A stretch of 40,868 nucleotides of DNA from positions 1 through 40,868 of the forward strand of contig CAMVIT010000026.1 of the NCBI GenBank assembly GCA_947167635.1, given 5' to 3'. The DNA comes from F23-D06 sp947167635 (GTDB lineage: Bacteria > Bacteroidota > Bacteroidia > Bacteroidales > WCHB1-69). The translations under genes and the position numbers were made by a program. Positions 8,529 to 17,409 of this stretch are shown piece after piece. The notes under the pieces were generated by a model. The model did no database searches. It saw only the letters and a program-made list of their open reading frames with translations, and was not told the origin of the DNA. Position 1 is the first letter of the stretch; each line of letters begins with the position of its first letter.

Positions 8529-8960
8529 TCATTCCGCGTTTTCCATTTTCTGGAAAGCCATGGCATATAACTTGAGTTGCTTGACCATGGAGGCGAGTCC
8601 GTTGGAACGGGTGGGGGAGAGGTGCTCCTTGAGCCCGATGGCATCCAAATAGGTGAGGTCATCGTCGAGAATCTCTTGCGGCGTGCGACCGGAGAAGACC
8701 CTCACCAACAGGTTGACGATGCCCTTGGTGATGATGGCGTCGCTGTCAGCCGTGAAGAAAATCCTGCCGTCATGGAAGTCGGGGTGTAACCACACCTGCG
8801 ACTGGCAACCCTCGATGAGGAAGTCGGCGGTTTTGTGTTGCTCCTCGATGAGCGGCAACTCCTTGCCCAATTCGATGATATAGTTGTATTTGTCCATCCA
8901 ATCGTCGAACATCGCGAATTCTTCGATGAGCCCTTGTTCTATTTCCTGAATAGTTTGCAT
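8529..8960 (-). CDS. sufE: SufE family iron-sulfur assembly protein
   Basis: SufE accepts persulfide sulfur from the cysteine desulfurase SufS and passes it to the SufBCD scaffold. The 143-residue protein matches the family in length and layout. Residues 1-40 form the helical start (EIEQGLIEEFAMFDDWMDKYNYIIELGKELP), followed by IEGCQSQVWL with the persulfide-carrying Cys52, and the C-terminal GLKEHLSPTRSNGLASMVKQLK. No other suf gene lies in the window. The start codon overlaps the stop of the metalloprotease gene by one base (TAATG), so the two are translationally linked, an odd pairing. Confidence 0.93.
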   Translation of the reverse strand: MQTIQEIEQGLIEEFAMFDDWMDKYNYIIELGKELPLIEEQHKTADFLIEGCQSQVWLHPDFHDGRIFFTADSDAIITKGIVNLLVRVFSGRTPQEILDDDLTYLDAIGLKEHLSPTRSNGLASMVKQLKLYAMAFQKMENAE

Positions 8961-10780
8961 TATTGTTTTATGATTTTGATGGTTTTGAGGTATCTTTCTT
9001 TATTGGAGGTTCTGATGAAATAGCACCCGGCGGGGAGGTCTTCAAGATCCAAAATGCAACGGGCGTCGGAGGAGGCGCGGGTTTGCAAAAGCTGGCCTTG
9101 TATGTTGTAGAGCTGGCAGGTGAGCGGGCCCTCCATGGAGTTGGTCACAGTGACCAGCCTTTCGGTGGGATTCGGGTAGGCGGTAAGCTCTCCATGCTCG
9201 TAGTCGGCCACGGCAACCCATTGTACAAAGTCGAATTGCATGCTGTCGCGGCCAGATGTGAGATTGGTGAAATATATGGGCACAAAGTCTCCGTTGCTGA
9301 CAAAGGGATACGGGTTGGTCAAGGGAGAGAATTCATTGCGGATGGGGAGGTTTCCACGGAAATTGGCGGAGGCTATAGTGCCGTTTTCCGTGGGAGTGCC
9401 GTTGCGACGGAACACATAGATCTCATCCAGATTGTCGTCGCCGTTATAGTTGGCATTGCCATGGAACAGAGGGTTGATGCGGTAGAAAACAATGCCGTAA
9501 CCGGGTACGCCGGTGTCGAACGGGTCCCGTTTGTTGCGGAAGTCGAGCAGGATGTGCTCAAAATGGTTTGGCGTGCGGACACGATAGCACACGCGGTCGC
9601 CAGTCTCGCTGTTGAGCGGCATGATGGTATAGGTACCGTAATGCGCAATGGGGATGATCTGGTCTTCGGTAAGCCAGTTGCCGTATTTGTATTTCATATA
9701 GGCACAGGTCTGTTGGGGCGGTGTGCTGTTTGCAGCCATAAGATCCCAGGATCCAACGGGAGTCATGTCGGTGCTGTCGTGGTAATGGTAGAGGTCGGGC
9801 GCGCCGAGGGTGTGGAACATCTCGTGGCACATCACGGAGGTGTTGAAATACCCGCCGGCATCGGCAAGTTGGAAGTTGAAGTCATAGACGCGCTTGCCCC
9901 GGATGTACGTTTCTGTGGTGTAAAGTGACCAACGGTGAGGCCACAACAATACGTTCCAGTCCCCCACGTTGCCCTTGACGATAAAGCAAACATTATCAAC
10001 GTAGCCGTCATTGTCATAGTCAATGTCGAGGTCGGCGGGAATCATGTCAGCCACATATTCGGCAGCGCGTGCCAAGAGATAATGCTCGCGCGTGGTGCGG
10101 TTGTCGCCATCCACAGTGTCAGTATAGCCGATGGGGTTGGTTTCCGACCACGGCATGAAATAGGCGCGCGGGAAGGAATCTTGGTAAGAGAGAATCTGGT
10201 CTCCGACAGGTGCCGGATAGAAGGTGGTGCTGATGAAGAGCTGGTTGTAGGAGGCGCGCTTGAAGTAGTTGTACATCGAGCTGGCCGTGTAGTTGTCCGA
10301 GGTGTCGTTGAACATGAGATTCACGCTGTTGAAGGAGTTGACAAAGTCGGTGTCGTCGGCAAAGCGGATGAAGACCGCAATGTTGTTCATGTGGCCGTGG
10401 TTGGTGTTTTCATCGCGGCTGACATCGCGTTTGGCGGGCACGATCATCTGTCGGCGCAACTTGAGGTACTCCTCACGGGAGATGCGCAAATTGGGCTTCA
10501 GCCCTTTGCTGGCGGGATTGTGCTGGCCGGCAATCCACGGCGAGGGCTTCAAACAGCCACCTTCTTTTATGGCATAGACAAAATAGCCCGTTTGTGGGTT
10601 CTGCACGATGGTGTATCCATCGGCGTCGTGCAGTCTTATATAGTACTCGTCGCCTGAAGCATAGCAGTGCAAGGTGTCGCCGTTGGGCTGTACCAACGTG
10701 CGTGGTATGTTGGTGAGATAGGCGGCCTGTATTTGGCAGAAGGTGAATGAAAGCAGAAGCAGAATGACGATTTTTTTCAT
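8960..10780 (-). CDS. Secreted M6-type metalloprotease with T9SS type A sorting domain
   Basis: The 606-residue protein has a signal peptide (MKKIVILLLLSFTFCQIQA), a propeptide-like region, and a zinc-protease core around residue 317 with CHEMFHTLGAPDLYHY, i.e. HExxHxxGxxD as in M6 (immune inhibitor A-like) peptidases. The last 75 residues begin AYPNPTERLVTV and contain LYNIQGQLLQT and LPAGCYFIRT, which is a T9SS type A C-terminal signal. The product is thus probably a secreted or surface-anchored protease. The start overlaps the cvpA stop (ATGA) and the stop overlaps the sufE start, so it lies inside a tight operon with cell-envelope and Fe-S genes. Confidence 0.9.
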   Translation of the reverse strand: MKKIVILLLLSFTFCQIQAAYLTNIPRTLVQPNGDTLHCYASGDEYYIRLHDADGYTIVQNPQTGYFVYAIKEGGCLKPSPWIAGQHNPASKGLKPNLRISREEYLKLRRQMIVPAKRDVSRDENTNHGHMNNIAVFIRFADDTDFVNSFNSVNLMFNDTSDNYTASSMYNYFKRASYNQLFISTTFYPAPVGDQILSYQDSFPRAYFMPWSETNPIGYTDTVDGDNRTTREHYLLARAAEYVADMIPADLDIDYDNDGYVDNVCFIVKGNVGDWNVLLWPHRWSLYTTETYIRGKRVYDFNFQLADAGGYFNTSVMCHEMFHTLGAPDLYHYHDSTDMTPVGSWDLMAANSTPPQQTCAYMKYKYGNWLTEDQIIPIAHYGTYTIMPLNSETGDRVCYRVRTPNHFEHILLDFRNKRDPFDTGVPGYGIVFYRINPLFHGNANYNGDDNLDEIYVFRRNGTPTENGTIASANFRGNLPIRNEFSPLTNPYPFVSNGDFVPIYFTNLTSGRDSMQFDFVQWVAVADYEHGELTAYPNPTERLVTVTNSMEGPLTCQLYNIQGQLLQTRASSDARCILDLEDLPAGCYFIRTSNKERYLKTIKIIKQ

Positions 10781-11283
10781 GAATGTGTTGTTGTATTAGA
10801 TGGAATACTTTCTTCTTGAAGCTGTTCATGCCATCTCAAGGCTCCCGGTACGATGGGTTCTATGTAACGGAAGGAAATGGATTTCTCCTTGAACTCTTTT
10901 TTCAAAATGATCTCGTGCCGATCGATGCTGTTGAAAGCATATAGGATGACACTGCAAACGATGGCGACTTTGAAAACGCCGAATATCAATCCCAAAAAAT
11001 GGTCAATGAATCCGGGGATGACCAACTTGACTATGCGGGAGGCGACGCTGCCCGCGATACGGACAAGTATCATGACAATGGTGAGGATAAAGACAAAGGC
11101 GACGGGCTTGGCAAGAGAGGTTCCGGTGAATCGGATGGCTATGCTTTCGGCAAAATGGTGTGCCACCCAGCAACCGAGCACCAAAGCTGCAATGGAGGCG
11201 ATTTCAAAAATGAGCCCGTTTTTGAAGCCGCGGTAGCCGAACCAGCAAATGAACACGAGGATGATGAGGTCGATAATGGTCAT
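10777..11283 (-). CDS. cvpA: CvpA family membrane protein
   Basis: The 168-residue protein has the CvpA start (MTIIDLIILVFICWFGYRGFKNGLIFE) and four predicted membrane segments at roughly residues 3-20, 28-45, 62-85 and 100-122, with a hydrophilic tail. CvpA-type proteins sit in the inner membrane; they were first linked to colicin V production and more recently to envelope stress tolerance, and the exact role is unsettled. It starts two bases after the ABC ATPase stop and ends in an ATGA overlap with the protease start, so it is part of the mla-like operon. Confidence 0.88.
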   Translation of the reverse strand: MTIIDLIILVFICWFGYRGFKNGLIFEIASIAALVLGCWVAHHFAESIAIRFTGTSLAKPVAFVFILTIVMILVRIAGSVASRIVKLVIPGFIDHFLGLIFGVFKVAIVCSVILYAFNSIDRHEIILKKEFKEKSISFRYIEPIVPGALRWHEQLQEESIPSNTTTHS

Positions 11284-11285
11284 GG

Positions 11286-12038
11286 CTACAGGGTTTGTCG
11301 GATGCGTTGCGTGAGGGGTTGTGCGAATATGAAGTCGTTCAATGGCTTATTGTCGGATGTGAGCACGTTTTGGCTGTTGCCGCGCCAAGCAAGTTTACCC
11401 TCGTAGATAAAGGAAATGGTTTCGCCAATGACGATGACAGAGTTGAGATCGTGGGTGTTGATGACCGTGGTGATGCCAAACTCGTGGGTGATGTCGGTGA
11501 GCAGTTCGTCAATGGTGAGGGAGGTCTTGGGGTCGAGGCCGGAGTTGGGCTCGTCGCAGAAGAGATAGCGGGGATTGCAGGCGATGGCGCGGGCAATGGC
11601 GGCACGTTTCTTCATACCACCGCTCAACTCGGCAGGGTAGAGTTTGTTCACGTTGGGCAATTCCACTCGGTTAAGGCAGAAATTCACCCGGTCGAGCTTC
11701 TCCTTGTCACCCATGTCGGTCAGCATGTCAAGGGGGAACATGACGTTCTCTTCAATGGTCATGGAGTCGAAAAGGGCGGAGCCCTGGAAAACCATACCCA
11801 TTTCGGCGCGCAACTTGCGTTGGTCTGTGTTGGAGAAATGGTGGAAATTGCGCCCATTGTAGAGCACCTCACCCTCTTCCGGGGCATAGAGGCCCACCAG
11901 ACATTTCATCATGACGGTCTTGCCCGAACCGGAACGTCCGATGATGAGGTTGACTTTGCCCTCCTCAAACTGCGTGTTGATGTCGAAAAGCACTTGCTTC
12001 TCCCCGAAATACTTGGATACGTTCTTGAGTTCTATCAT
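11286..12038 (-). CDS. ABC transporter ATP-binding protein, MlaF-like
   Basis: The 250-residue ATPase has Walker A GRSGSGKT near residue 34, Q-loop region MVFQGSALFDSMTIEENVMFPL, signature LSGGMKKRAAIARAIA, Walker B RYLFCDEPNSGLDP and switch His in NTHDLNS. The SALFDSMTIEENV and GLDP patterns are typical of MlaF, the ATPase of phospholipid transporters that maintain outer-membrane lipid asymmetry. The MlaE-like permease is directly upstream (two-base gap). The MlaD-type substrate-binding subunit expected next is absent; cvpA follows instead. Confidence 0.92.
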   Translation of the reverse strand: MIELKNVSKYFGEKQVLFDINTQFEEGKVNLIIGRSGSGKTVMMKCLVGLYAPEEGEVLYNGRNFHHFSNTDQRKLRAEMGMVFQGSALFDSMTIEENVMFPLDMLTDMGDKEKLDRVNFCLNRVELPNVNKLYPAELSGGMKKRAAIARAIACNPRYLFCDEPNSGLDPKTSLTIDELLTDITHEFGITTVINTHDLNSVIVIGETISFIYEGKLAWRGNSQNVLTSDNKPLNDFIFAQPLTQRIRQTL

Positions 12039-12040
12039 GG

Positions 12041-12784
12041 CTACAGCATTATTTGGGTGATGAGTACGTTGATGATGAGAATCAAGAAACTGGACACCAT
12101 GATGCCTTGGGTGCTGGCCTTGCCCAGTTCTAGAGCCCCGCCTTCGATGCGATAGCCGTAAAAGGAGGAGATGGTGGACATGATGAAGGCGAACACGAAA
12201 GTCTTGGTGACAGCGTAGATGATGTCATATACGCGGAAGCAGTAGGTGAGTCCGTCCATGAAGTCGTAGGGACTGACACTTCCGGAAAGTATGATGGTGA
12301 TGTACCCGCCCACGAGGGCAAAGCAGATGCTGTAGATGATGAGCACGGGGTTCACGATGAGGGAGGCGATAACCTTGGGCAGAACAAGGTGCGAGGCCGG
12401 GTTGATGCCCATCACCTCAAGGGCGTCGATTTGCTCGGTGACGCGCATACTGCCGATTTCAGCCGTGATGCGGGATCCGAGGTTGCCCACCAACAGCAAG
12501 CTGATGATAGTGGGGCACAGCTCCATGACAATGGAGGTTCGCGACACGAAACCCACCGTCCAGGTGGGAATCCAGCTGCTCTCGATCTGCATGGCAGTCT
12601 GGATGGTGATGACGCTGCCCATGGAAACGGAGACAATGGCCACGATGAGCAATGAGCCGATGCCCATGGCGTTCATCTCTTCCACTAATTTCTTAAAAAA
12701 AATCCGCCACTTTTCCGGCTTGGAAAAGACTTGGCGGAGGAAGAGGAAATATTCGCCGATTATGGTCAAAAGACGGTGGATCAT
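12041..12784 (-). CDS. ABC transporter permease, MlaE family
   Basis: The 247-residue membrane protein has about five or six hydrophobic segments and family motifs: GSLLIVAIVSVSMGSVITIQ near residue 42, then VMELCPTIISLLLVGNLGSRITAEIGSM with the EIG coupling region, and EVMGINPASHLVLPKVIA. MlaE permeases with an MlaF ATPase move phospholipids between the membranes. The gene starts 28 bases past the ftsZ stop and is followed at once by the MlaF-like ATPase, so lipid transport and division genes appear to share a transcript. Confidence 0.93.
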   Translation of the reverse strand: MIHRLLTIIGEYFLFLRQVFSKPEKWRIFFKKLVEEMNAMGIGSLLIVAIVSVSMGSVITIQTAMQIESSWIPTWTVGFVSRTSIVMELCPTIISLLLVGNLGSRITAEIGSMRVTEQIDALEVMGINPASHLVLPKVIASLIVNPVLIIYSICFALVGGYITIILSGSVSPYDFMDGLTYCFRVYDIIYAVTKTFVFAFIMSTISSFYGYRIEGGALELGKASTQGIMVSSFLILIINVLITQIML

Positions 12785-12812
12785 GGTAGCGATATCTCCA
12801 AAAAATGCAGAA

Positions 12813-14231
12813 TTAGTCGGCGAAGTCCTTGAAGAACTCGCTCATGTCGTTAACCACTTCGTAGGAGGGATGATAGTTCATGGTTTCCGTAACCGTAGGC
12901 TTGACGGATGAGCTTTTGATCTTGTCCATACGCAGGATGGTGGGAATGGACACTTTGGTGTTGAAGTCTTCTTCCGATTCGAAGGGGTCTTCCTGGCTTT
13001 CCAATTTACCAACCACGGGTTGTCTTTCGATTATGACGGGTTGGCTGACGGGCTCTTGGATGATGTTCGGATGGGAAGTGTTCTGCTCGGTCGGGGTGGT
13101 GAGGGATTCCAGATCGCTTGCGGAGTCCTTTTTCTCTTCGGTGAATGCAGGACCGTCGTCAAGGATGGTGGTGCTCGTTTTCAAAGTCGTGTTGAAAATG
13201 TCCTCTTCCTTGGCCTTGTCGTTTTCCATGACGATGGAGTGTGTCTCCTTGGAGGCGTTCTCTTCGTTGTTGAAGTTGGTGATAATGATGGAAAGCTTGA
13301 TGGCGTCGCCCAAGCTCTCGTCCACGCCTTGGCCCCAAATGATATGGGCATCGTCACTCTGCAAGTCGTAGAAACGGTCGGTGAGTTGTTCGAGTTCGGT
13401 GGTGGAGAAGTTGGCCTCCGTGCCATAGCTGATGAAGAAGAGGAAGTTCCGTGCGTTAGTGATGCAGGTGGTGTCCAACAACGGGCAGTTGAGGGCATCA
13501 TCGACCACGCGTTCCACACGGTCCTCGCCGCTGGCGGTGGCCAAGCCCAACATGGCTTTGCCGCTGGACTTCATGACGGTCTGCACATCGTTGAAATCGA
13601 CGTTTTGGTTGTATTCGACAGTGATAAGCTCGGCAATGCACTTGACGGCGTTTTTGAGCACGTCGTCTGCATAGCTGTAAGCTTTGAGCATGCTTTGATC
13701 TTTGTAATAGGTCAGGATGTTCTGGTTCTTGACGACAATGAGGGAGTCAACGTATGTGGAAAGCTCTTCGATGCCCTTGTCGGCGAGTTTCTGGCGATGT
13801 TTGCCTTCGAAACGGAAGGGGTAGGTGACCACACCGATGGTGAGGATGCCCATCTCCTGGGCCACTTCCGCGATGACGGGGGAGGCGCCGGTGCCGGTGC
13901 CTTTGCCCATGCCGGCGGTGATGAACAGCATCTTGGTCTCCTGGCCGATGAATTCCCGGATCTTGTCCTTGCTCTCCGTGGCAAACTGGCGTGCGATGTC
14001 AGGGTTGGCACCGGCACCGAGGCCGCTGCCCAACAAAAGCTTCTCAGGTACGGGGTTGTTTTTGAGATGGCCTTGGTCAGTGTTGCAGACGAGGAAGTCC
14101 ACGCCCACAATGCCTTCGCTGTACATGTGTTTCACGGCATTGCTGCCGCCTCCGCCGACGCCAATCACTTTGATGATGGAGGAGTTTTCTCTTGCGCCGT
14201 AGTCTGGAGTAAAATCGATTCTGTCTGTCAT
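12813..14231 (-). CDS. ftsZ: Cell division GTPase FtsZ
   Basis: FtsZ is the tubulin-like GTPase that polymerises into the Z-ring at the division site. The 472-residue protein has GGGGSNAVKHM near residues 26-36, the tubulin signature GMGKGTGTGASPVIAE near residue 110, NVDFNDVQTVM (T7/synergy loop) near 210 and the C-terminal GTPase subdomain to about 320. A long disordered linker rich in Glu, Thr, Ser and Pro follows, then IPTILRM and a 40-residue end. FtsZ C-terminal peptides usually stop near an IPxFLR-like motif, so the extra 40 residues (NYHPSYEVVNDMSEFFKDF) are worth noting. It lies directly after ftsA. Confidence 0.97.
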   Translation of the reverse strand: MTDRIDFTPDYGARENSSIIKVIGVGGGGSNAVKHMYSEGIVGVDFLVCNTDQGHLKNNPVPEKLLLGSGLGAGANPDIARQFATESKDKIREFIGQETKMLFITAGMGKGTGTGASPVIAEVAQEMGILTIGVVTYPFRFEGKHRQKLADKGIEELSTYVDSLIVVKNQNILTYYKDQSMLKAYSYADDVLKNAVKCIAELITVEYNQNVDFNDVQTVMKSSGKAMLGLATASGEDRVERVVDDALNCPLLDTTCITNARNFLFFISYGTEANFSTTELEQLTDRFYDLQSDDAHIIWGQGVDESLGDAIKLSIIITNFNNEENASKETHSIVMENDKAKEEDIFNTTLKTSTTILDDGPAFTEEKKDSASDLESLTTPTEQNTSHPNIIQEPVSQPVIIERQPVVGKLESQEDPFESEEDFNTKVSIPTILRMDKIKSSSVKPTVTETMNYHPSYEVVNDMSEFFKDFAD

Positions 14232-14292
14232 ATTAGGATTTTTTTAATTCTAAAACAATGATTTTCAGTTATTTTAATAGGTTGGTTTTGGT

Positions 14293-15639
14293 TTAATAGA
14301 CGTTGTCAAGGGTGGACATGAGCCAGTCGTGGACTTTGTCGAAAAAGCCCCAGTTCTTTTTCTGGTTCTTGTCAGTATGTTTTTGGCGATTGCCTTTTTC
14401 TTTTCCAAAAATGTGGACTTTGTCACTTTTTTTCTCATCTTCCGTGCCGTTTTTGACCCGTGTGGCCTCTTCCGTCTCGATGCCGTATTTCAACAGACCG
14501 AGGGCGGTGGCGTACATCGGCTGCTTGAGGTCGGAAGGGATGTTTTTGGAAAATCCGTTGTCGGGCAGGCCAATGCGGGTGGGCATCTGAAGCGTGAACT
14601 GACAGAGTTCGCGCAGATGCTTGAGGTTGGCACCGCCGCCTGTCAACACGATGCCCGAGAAAAGACGGTCTTTGTAGCCGGAGTTATCGATCTCCTTCTT
14701 GATGGATTGGAGAATCTCCTCTTGTACGCGGCAGTTGATGATCTGGGCCAAGTAGTTCTCGTTGATTTGGATGGGCTCCTGCCCGTGGTTGCGGGGTATG
14801 GTGATGAGGTTGTTCTCGTTGCTCTTGTCCACCACGCAGGTGCCGAACGAGACTTTGAGTTTCTCGGCCACCTCCTCGGAAATCTTGCACACTTCGGCGA
14901 TGTCGTGTGTGATGACATTGCCGCCAAGGGAGATCACCTTGGTATAGACAGGGCTGCCGTCAACGTAGATGATCAGGTCGGTGGTGCCGCCACCGATGTC
15001 CACCAAAGCGACACCGCTTCTCTTCTCTTCCTCGCTCAGACAGGCCAGCCCGGAAGCGAGCGGCTCAAGGATGATCTCGTTGAGCGCAAGCTCCGCTTGG
15101 TTGCCGCACAAGACAATCTTCTCGATTTCCTGCTCTTTGCCGGTGACAATCTGGTAGATGCCGATGATCTCGTTCCCGAGCATGCCCACGATGTCGGTGT
15201 CTTTGGCGGGCACGTTGTCGATAAGATAGCGCTGGGGAATCACGTCGATGATCTTCTCGCCGGGGGGAACGGCCACCTCGAACACATCCTCCTTCATTTT
15301 GTCGATCTCATCTTGGGTGATGGGGCTTTTGTTGCTGTACCGATAGAGATGACGGGAGTATTTGCTCGTCTTGATGTGATGGCCCGCAATGCCTACATAG
15401 ACATTCTGGATGTTGAAGTTGGCGTGCTGCTCGGCAAGAGTCTTGGAGCGAAGGATGCCCTCCACGGTGCGGTTGATGTTCCGGATTTCCCCGAATTCCA
15501 CGCCCGTGGACTTGCTGACGCCGTGTCCTGTTACGAAAATTTGTCCGTTCTCGTTGCGATAGCCAACGACGGTGGCAATCTTGGTTGTGCCAATGTCCAG
15601 TCCGACTATCAGGTTGTTGTCATTGTAGGAGTTCTCCAT
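14293..15639 (-). CDS. ftsA: Cell division protein FtsA
   Basis: FtsA is the actin-like ATPase that tethers FtsZ filaments to the membrane and recruits later division proteins. From the ATG at 15639 the protein has 448 residues with phosphate-1 motif IVGLDIGTTKIATVVG at 11-26, the SHS2 region before about 200, VALVDIGGGTTDLIIY (phosphate-2) and GIVLTGGGANLKHL (adenosine motif). The C-terminus has a basic linker and ends in WGFFDKVHDWLMSTLDNVY, which could form the amphipathic membrane-targeting helix. The frame extends 83 codons upstream but that part overlaps ftsQ, so the internal ATG is preferred. Confidence 0.96.
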   Translation of the reverse strand: MENSYNDNNLIVGLDIGTTKIATVVGYRNENGQIFVTGHGVSKSTGVEFGEIRNINRTVEGILRSKTLAEQHANFNIQNVYVGIAGHHIKTSKYSRHLYRYSNKSPITQDEIDKMKEDVFEVAVPPGEKIIDVIPQRYLIDNVPAKDTDIVGMLGNEIIGIYQIVTGKEQEIEKIVLCGNQAELALNEIILEPLASGLACLSEEEKRSGVALVDIGGGTTDLIIYVDGSPVYTKVISLGGNVITHDIAEVCKISEEVAEKLKVSFGTCVVDKSNENNLITIPRNHGQEPIQINENYLAQIINCRVQEEILQSIKKEIDNSGYKDRLFSGIVLTGGGANLKHLRELCQFTLQMPTRIGLPDNGFSKNIPSDLKQPMYATALGLLKYGIETEEATRVKNGTEDEKKSDKVHIFGKEKGNRQKHTDKNQKKNWGFFDKVHDWLMSTLDNVY

Positions 15640-15649
15640 AAGCTGTATT

Positions 15650-16402
15650 TTATCTGTGTTGCGCGATGATTCTGTTTTTGAAACGGGCGTCCAGCATGGC
15701 ATATTGGTCATATCCCTTGCGTGAAAGGCCCTCTTTGTAAACAATGCGAAGGTTGTCCAACTTTTCCGCCGCATTCTCCATGTCGCCAAAAAGCACGACT
15801 TGGTTGCCAATGGTCGAAACCAGTTCCAGCTGATTTCGCTTGTTGCGATAAATCTGTCTGAATTGAGCCCTGTGGAAATCGTCCGCATTCAACATGTTGG
15901 CGAGTTCCACGATGGGTTTCAGCTCTTTGCCGGCGGTGGCTCCCTTCTTGTAATGCTGGTGCAGGTTCCCGTTGGCAATGAAGAGATAGTCCTTCATCTT
16001 GCCCGTATAAGGGATGAGGTTCCCCTCCCCGTCCAGGAAATACTGGTCACCATCGCTCGTATAGACGTGCAGGAGCACATCCCGGAGCGTGTAGTCTATC
16101 ACCAGTCGCGAACCGGCAAAGTGGACCACGTTGATCTCCTTGACGTAAGGGTTTTCCTTCAACAAGGCTGTGATAGCGGCTAAGTCCACCTCCTTGATCT
16201 TCTTGCCCACTGTCTCAATGCCGGCGGTGGCCAGCATCTTCTCCACTTCGGCCTGCCCCAGCACCACACTTTCGTTTTGGGTATGGGCAACCACCTCGAC
16301 TTTGCTGCACGCACGTTTCGGCATCTGCACCATAGCCAAAACCGCTATTACCAGCACGCTGATAATAAGCATGATACGGGCAGCAATCCTTACATATTTC
16401 AT
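15650..16402 (-). CDS. ftsQ: Cell division protein FtsQ/DivIB
   Basis: The 250-residue protein has one N-terminal membrane segment (about residues 8-26) and a periplasmic remainder with a POTRA-like region (VLGQAEVEKMLATAG, VDLAAITALLKENPYVKEINV) and a beta domain, the FtsQ layout. FtsQ links the cytoplasmic ring to the septal peptidoglycan synthases. Sequence similarity in this family is low, so the identification rests on architecture and position immediately before ftsA and ftsZ. The mur genes that usually precede ftsQ in the division cluster are missing here, and the gene has its own candidate promoters. Confidence 0.9.
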   Translation of the reverse strand: MKYVRIAARIMLIISVLVIAVLAMVQMPKRACSKVEVVAHTQNESVVLGQAEVEKMLATAGIETVGKKIKEVDLAAITALLKENPYVKEINVVHFAGSRLVIDYTLRDVLLHVYTSDGDQYFLDGEGNLIPYTGKMKDYLFIANGNLHQHYKKGATAGKELKPIVELANMLNADDFHRAQFRQIYRNKRNQLELVSTIGNQVVLFGDMENAAEKLDNLRIVYKEGLSRKGYDQYAMLDARFKNRIIAQHR

Positions 16403-16431
16403 TTAGGCAAACGGTTTTTTTGTAGAGCTAC

Positions 16432-16439
16432 AAAAATAC
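16432..16439 (-). promoter_or_regulatory. -7 box upstream of ftsQ
   Basis: TATTTTTG on the minus strand, 29 bases before the ftsQ ATG. A second full match lies at 16486-16493. They suggest that ftsQ-ftsA-ftsZ and the mla-like genes start a transcript here, separate from buk-nadK. Confidence 0.5.
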
Positions 16440-16535
16440 AATATTTAAAGGCTGACTTTTCAAGGTCCTCTAAACAAAAAATAAACAAAAATATGTTGAT
16501 AAGATGGCCTCTCCAGACGAGGTTTTTCAACGACT

Positions 16536-17405
16536 TCAGTGGTTGCGTTTGTCGATGCCCCAAAGCAGTTTTTCGCGAATGACTTCATAGAAGCTGCTGT
16601 GCTCGAATTGCAAGGATTTGATACAGAAATGTTCCTTGCTTACAGTGAGTTGCACATCTTCGTCCACGACGGTTTTCTGAGAGTCGAGGCACAGGGAGTA
16701 GTGGCCGCTGCGAGCCTGCACTTTGATTTGGAGGGTGTTGTCGGCGGGGATGACAAGGGGGCGCACGTTGAGCGAGTGGGAGGCTATCGGGGTCAGCACC
16801 ACGGCCTGGGAACGGGGGTGCAGGATAGGACCGCCACAGCTCATGGAGTAGGCCGTGGAACCCGTCGGGGTGGCGATGATCAGCCCGTCGCCCCAATAGG
16901 TGTTCACGGTTTGCCCGTCGGATTGCACGGTGACGGCGATGATGGAGTCGCTGTCGGTGGTGCGAAGGGTGATGTCGTTGACAGCGAAGGGGTTGTCCAT
17001 GTCTTCCAAGGGGCGACTGCTCTCCACATGCAGGAGAAAGCGCTCTTCTAAACGGTATTTCCCCTTCTGCAAAAGACGGAAACAGGCCGGGTAGTTCTCT
17101 TTCTTGATGTCGGAGAGGAAACCTATGCGGCCGGTGTTGATGCCTACGATGGGGATGTCAAGTTCTCCCACGAGGTTCGCGGCGTCGATGAAGGAGCCGT
17201 CGCCGCCGATGGAGACCATGCAGTCCACCTTGCCAAGTCGCGACAGCTCGTTGTGATGGTGGAAAAGAACATGGCAACTGTCGCCAAAAGCGCAGTTGCC
17301 ATGTAGGAGTAATTCAAACCCCTGTTGTTGCAGGTGTTCGATGACGTTTTGAATGAACTGCTGTTCCTCCGCGCCGCGCTGGCGGCTGTAGAGCGCAAGT
17401 CTCAT
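16536..17405 (-). CDS. nadK: NAD kinase
   Basis: NAD kinase phosphorylates NAD to NADP. The 289-residue protein has the family GGDGS motif at 67-71 (SIGGDGSFIDAANLV), NTGRIGFLSDI and the NAD-binding GDGLIIATPTGSTAYSMSCGGPILHP. Length and order are standard. It starts four bases after the buk stop, so it is almost certainly cotranscribed with butyrate kinase. Confidence 0.96.
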   Translation of the reverse strand: MRLALYSRQRGAEEQQFIQNVIEHLQQQGFELLLHGNCAFGDSCHVLFHHHNELSRLGKVDCMVSIGGDGSFIDAANLVGELDIPIVGINTGRIGFLSDIKKENYPACFRLLQKGKYRLEERFLLHVESSRPLEDMDNPFAVNDITLRTTDSDSIIAVTVQSDGQTVNTYWGDGLIIATPTGSTAYSMSCGGPILHPRSQAVVLTPIASHSLNVRPLVIPADNTLQIKVQARSGHYSLCLDSQKTVVDEDVQLTVSKEHFCIKSLQFEHSSFYEVIREKLLWGIDKRNH

Positions 17406-17409
17406 GGCT

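Noticed and set aside
7160..8575. 471-codon plus-strand open frame opposite the MORN protein
   Set aside because: It is the antisense of a regular repeat. The periodic reverse complement keeps the frame open, and it has no membrane or domain logic.
13020..15669. Two plus-strand open frames of 413 and 446 codons opposite ftsZ and ftsA
   Set aside because: Antisense shadows of well-identified genes, with no matching motifs.
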